Made by a program: the position numbers and the translations under genes. This document shows positions 62,969-64,000 of a stretch of DNA of 64,000 nt, one piece after another. This DNA comes from Chryseobacterium sp. YIM B08800 (lineage in GTDB: Bacteria; Bacteroidota; Bacteroidia; Flavobacteriales; Weeksellaceae): NCBI RefSeq assembly GCF_026163565.1, contig NZ_JAPDKN010000011.1, forward strand, positions 62,001-126,000, given 5' to 3'. Each line of letters starts with the position of its first letter. The first letter of the stretch is position 1. Under the pieces are notes generated by a model. The model did not search any database. It was not told where the DNA came from and saw nothing but the letters and a program-made list of their open reading frames with translations.

Positions 62969-63382
62969 ATGCCTACTATTCAACAATTAGTTAGAAAAGG
63001 AAGAGTCGCACTTACCAAGAAGAGTAAATCGGCTGCCCTTGATTCTTGTCCACAAAGACGAGGTGTATGTACGAGAGTATATACTACCACACCTAAGAAA
63101 CCTAACTCTGCACTTAGAAAAGTTGCAAGGGTAAGACTTTCAAACGGTAAAGAAGTTAACGCCTATATCCCAGGTGAAGGACATAATCTTCAAGAGCACT
63201 CGATAGTATTGGTACGCGGGGGGAGAGTAAAAGATTTACCAGGAGTTAGATACCACATCGTAAGAGGTGCGTTAGATACTGCTGGAGTAAACGGAAGAAC
63301 ACAAAGAAGATCTAAGTACGGAGCTAAGAGACCTAAACCAGGACAAGCTGCTGCAGCACCTGCAAAAGGAAAGAAAAAATAA
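62969..63382 (+). CDS. rpsL: 30S ribosomal protein S12
   Basis: A 137-residue S12 of the decoding centre. It starts [12 protein letters not shown] and keeps [21 protein letters not shown], with the sensitive-type Lys at the streptomycin site (PKKPNS) and [11 protein letters not shown]. The tail is Ala/Lys-rich. No known streptomycin-resistance change is visible at those two positions. First gene of the str operon. Confidence 0.98.
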   Translation: MPTIQQLVRKGRVALTKKSKSAALDSCPQRRGVCTRVYTTTPKKPNSALRKVARVRLSNGKEVNAYIPGEGHNLQEHSIVLVRGGRVKDLPGVRYHIVRGALDTAGVNGRTQRRSKYGAKRPKPGQAAAAPAKGKKK

Positions 63383-63405
63383 TCATTAAATAAGGTACAG
63401 AAACA

Positions 63406-63882
63406 ATGAGAAAGACAAAAGCGAAAAAAAGACCGTTGTTACCAGATCCAAAGTTTAATGATCAATTGGTGACTAGATTCGTAAACAACTTGATGCTTGA
63501 TGGTAAGAAGTCAATCGCATTCAAAATATTCTATGATGCATTAGATATCGTAGAAACTAAAAAAGGAGAAACTGAAAAGACTGCCCTTGAAATCTGGAAA
63601 GATGCATTAACTAACGTTATGCCTCACGTAGAAGTACGTTCTAGAAGAGTAGGTGGAGCAAACTTCCAGATTCCTATGCCAATCAGAGCTGATAGAAAAA
63701 TTTCTATGGCAATGAAATGGTTAATTAGCTACTCTAAAAAGAGAAATGATAAGTCTATGGCTTTGAAATTGGCTAATGAAGTAGTTGCCGCTTCAAGAGA
63801 AGAAGGTGCTGCTTTCAAAAAGAAAAGTGATACTCACAAAATGGCGGAAGCTAACAAAGCGTTTTCACACTTTAAATTCTAA
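63406..63882 (+). CDS. rpsG: 30S ribosomal protein S7
   Basis: A 158-residue 16S rRNA-binding protein that starts head assembly of the 30S subunit. Motifs are [17 protein letters not shown] at the start, [20 protein letters not shown] and [18 protein letters not shown], with [17 protein letters not shown] near the end. It is 23 nt after rpsL and 6 nt before fusA. Confidence 0.98.
   Translation: MRKTKAKKRPLLPDPKFNDQLVTRFVNNLMLDGKKSIAFKIFYDALDIVETKKGETEKTALEIWKDALTNVMPHVEVRSRRVGGANFQIPMPIRADRKISMAMKWLISYSKKRNDKSMALKLANEVVAASREEGAAFKKKSDTHKMAEANKAFSHFKF

Positions 63883-64000
<118 letters not shown>

Noticed and set aside
62969..63382. Streptomycin-resistance change in S12
   Set aside because: Both lysine positions tied to resistance (PKKPNS and RVKDLPG) are of the sensitive type.

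Overview
The window looks like a chromosomal segment of a Flavobacteriia bacterium, most likely Chryseobacterium or a close relative (Weeksellaceae). It is AT-rich. Starts lack clear Shine-Dalgarno sequences, and many genes are preceded by the Bacteroidota -7 box TAnnTTTG. It carries two SusC/SusD pairs, a secreted protease with a type IX secretion (T9SS) sorting domain, a GYDIA-type GHMP kinase and a Bacteroidota-type LptD. Genus assignment is inference from protein style, not a search result. I see no phage, plasmid or CRISPR; the only mobile-element trace is a small degraded ISAon1-type remnant.

Layout. 0-5 kb: rimP-nusA-infB translation/transcription operon. 5-13 kb: a T9SS subtilase, then a SusC-SusD-lipoprotein operon, then a decayed IS remnant. 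13.5-22.5 kb: putative porin, bshC, a LysM/periplasmic-binding-fold protein, fabD, GYDIA kinase and pckA. 22.5-25.6 kb: aroQ, a membrane-embedded AraC-type regulator and a secreted protein. 25.8-30.4 kb: a SAM-I riboswitch and terminator in front of a second SusC-SusD operon. 30.5-39.2 kb: a metal/redox region with a Fur-family regulator, a His-rich Zn/Cd/Co-type P-ATPase, two paralogous small Cys proteins, a YHS lipoprotein, a SCO protein, an exported Fe/Mn SOD, and an MbnP-diheme peroxidase-outer-membrane protein trio. 39.3-41.3 kb: an Fsr-like MFS exporter and a GntR/FCD regulator that share an operator-like sequence. 41.3-42.2 kb: four tRNA-Glu genes in perfect tandem directly behind rpsT. 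42.3-50.7 kb: a CPA2 antiporter, small lipoproteins, a fifth divergent tRNA-Glu, an amidase, lptD, ridA and a small membrane protein. 50.7-62.6 kb: HtrA protease, TrhO with an extra C-terminal domain, 5-FTHF cyclo-ligase, an uncharacterised membrane protein/lipoprotein pair, a SpoU-type methyltransferase, rmuC, lipoproteins, pncB and dps. 62.9-64 kb: rpsL-rpsG-fusA, with fusA cut by the window end.

The most interesting parts are: the copper/redox-like region (33.3-39.2 kb), where MbnP and its diheme partner enzyme sit near two tiny proteins with identically spaced cysteines; the SAM riboswitch controlling a SusCD import system; the TrhO protein with a C-terminal domain resembling that of the U32/TrhP family, which serves the same tRNA modification; the GntR operator found at both the regulator and transporter genes; and the rpsT-tRNA-Glu array. 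Most of the rest is ordinary core genome.
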